In this document: positions 13,175 through 13,432 of the stretch, piece by piece | Numbering within the stretch: position 1 is the stretch's first letter | Layout of the letters: each line of letters opens with the position of its first letter | Source of the DNA: Rhodobacteraceae bacterium UBA996 | Lineage (GTDB): Bacteria; Pseudomonadota; Alphaproteobacteria; Rhodobacterales; Rhodobacteraceae | Direction: 5' to 3' | Assembly (NCBI GenBank): GCA_002291955.1 | Contig: DBBA01000340.1 | Location: 1 to 13,432 of the forward strand | DNA: 13,432 nucleotides | Position numbers and translations under genes: made by a program | Notes under the pieces: model-generated | Databases searched by the model: none | What the model saw: only the letters and a program-made list of their open reading frames with translations | Told to the model about the DNA's origin: nothing

Positions 13175-13432
13175 CCTACGCCAGTGCGGCTGCGTTGCAG
13201 TCGGCGGTCTATGCGCGGCTTGCCGGGGATGCTGCGCTGGCCCTTCTGGTCGGCGCTGCGGTCTATGACGCGGTTCCGGCAGGGATGCTTCCCGAGACCT
13301 ACGTCAGTCTCGGGGCCGAGGAGGCGCGCAGCCGGGGTGATGCGTCGGGCACGGTCGCCGACCACGACATCGTCGTGACCGTGGTGAGTTCCGCGGCCGG
13401 GTTCGCAACAGCAAAGGCTGCCGCTGCGGCGG
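13171..13432 (+). CDS. g8: GTA tail terminator-like protein (DUF3168, RcGTA gp8), N-terminal part, cut by window edge
   Basis: ATG at 13171 overlaps the g7 stop (ATGA); GAGGAGAT lies about 9 bases upstream. The 87 visible codons read MTYASAAALQSAVYARLAGD, then LVGAAVYDAVPAGMLPETYVSLGAEEARSRGDASG and HDIVVTVVSSAAGFATAKAAAAA. The AVYARLAGD-AL--LVG--VYDAVP---PY-V-LG pattern is that of DUF3168 proteins, which form the ring ending the tail tube at the head joint. No stop is reached before the right edge; the family is usually about 135 aa, so roughly a third is missing. Position after g7 agrees with RcGTA order. Confidence 0.88.
   Translation, partial: MTYASAAALQSAVYARLAGDAALALLVGAAVYDAVPAGMLPETYVSLGAEEARSRGDASGTVADHDIVVTVVSSAAGFATAKAAAAA

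Noticed and set aside
1..13432. CRISPR array, tRNA, rRNA, insertion sequence, integrase or att-site repeats
   Set aside because: I looked for them on both strands and saw none. Apart from the 234-base leader at 7247-7480, no gene-free gap exceeds 100 bases.

Overview
The window is very GC-rich and densely coding. Its gene content fits an alphaproteobacterium of the order Rhodobacterales (Rhodobacter/Paracoccus/roseobacter relatives): a fabF-mltG pair is followed directly by the head genes of a Rhodobacter capsulatus-type gene transfer agent (GTA). The taxonomic call is an inference from gene content and order, not from a marker gene.

Left part (1-4736). The 5' end of glpX (class II fructose-1,6-bisphosphatase) runs off the left edge on the minus strand. 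Next comes a divergently arranged catabolic locus. On the minus strand are a GntR/UTRA regulator and a Gfo/Idh/MocA oxidoreductase. On the plus strand are an SsuD-like FMN-dependent monooxygenase, a YdhF-like aldo/keto reductase and a flavin reductase, with overlapping stop and start codons. The three plus-strand genes have the composition of a sulfo-SMO module: a flavin reductase supplies FMNH2, the monooxygenase desulfonates sulfoquinovose to 6-oxo-glucose plus sulfite, and the aldo/keto reductase makes glucose. The Gfo/Idh protein is a candidate for the NAD+-dependent sulfoquinovosidase that would release sulfoquinovose from its glycosides. The family calls are firm; the substrate is an inference. 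No transporter for the substrate lies in the window.

Middle (4818-7246). fabF (beta-ketoacyl-ACP synthase II) and mltG (endolytic murein transglycosylase) are housekeeping genes that overlap by one base.

Leader (7247-7480). This 234-base gap is the most structured non-coding stretch. It holds three 12-bp direct repeats, then a sigma70-like promoter with a 17-bp spacer, then three consecutive hairpins, then a near-perfect Shine-Dalgarno sequence for the first GTA gene. A possible 30-codon leader ORF runs through the hairpins. The arrangement suggests activator-dependent transcription and possibly attenuation or antitermination of the GTA operon.

Right part (7481-13432). In order: small terminase (g1), large terminase (g2), portal (g3), prohead protease (g4), major capsid protein (g5), head-tail adaptor (g6), head-closure/stopper (g7) and the start of the tail terminator (g8, DUF3168), which runs off the right edge. 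The order is that of RcGTA. No integrase, repressor or replication gene is seen, no g3.5 lies between g3 and g4, and base composition matches the host genes. This favours a domesticated GTA over a recent prophage. A very stable GC hairpin follows the capsid gene.
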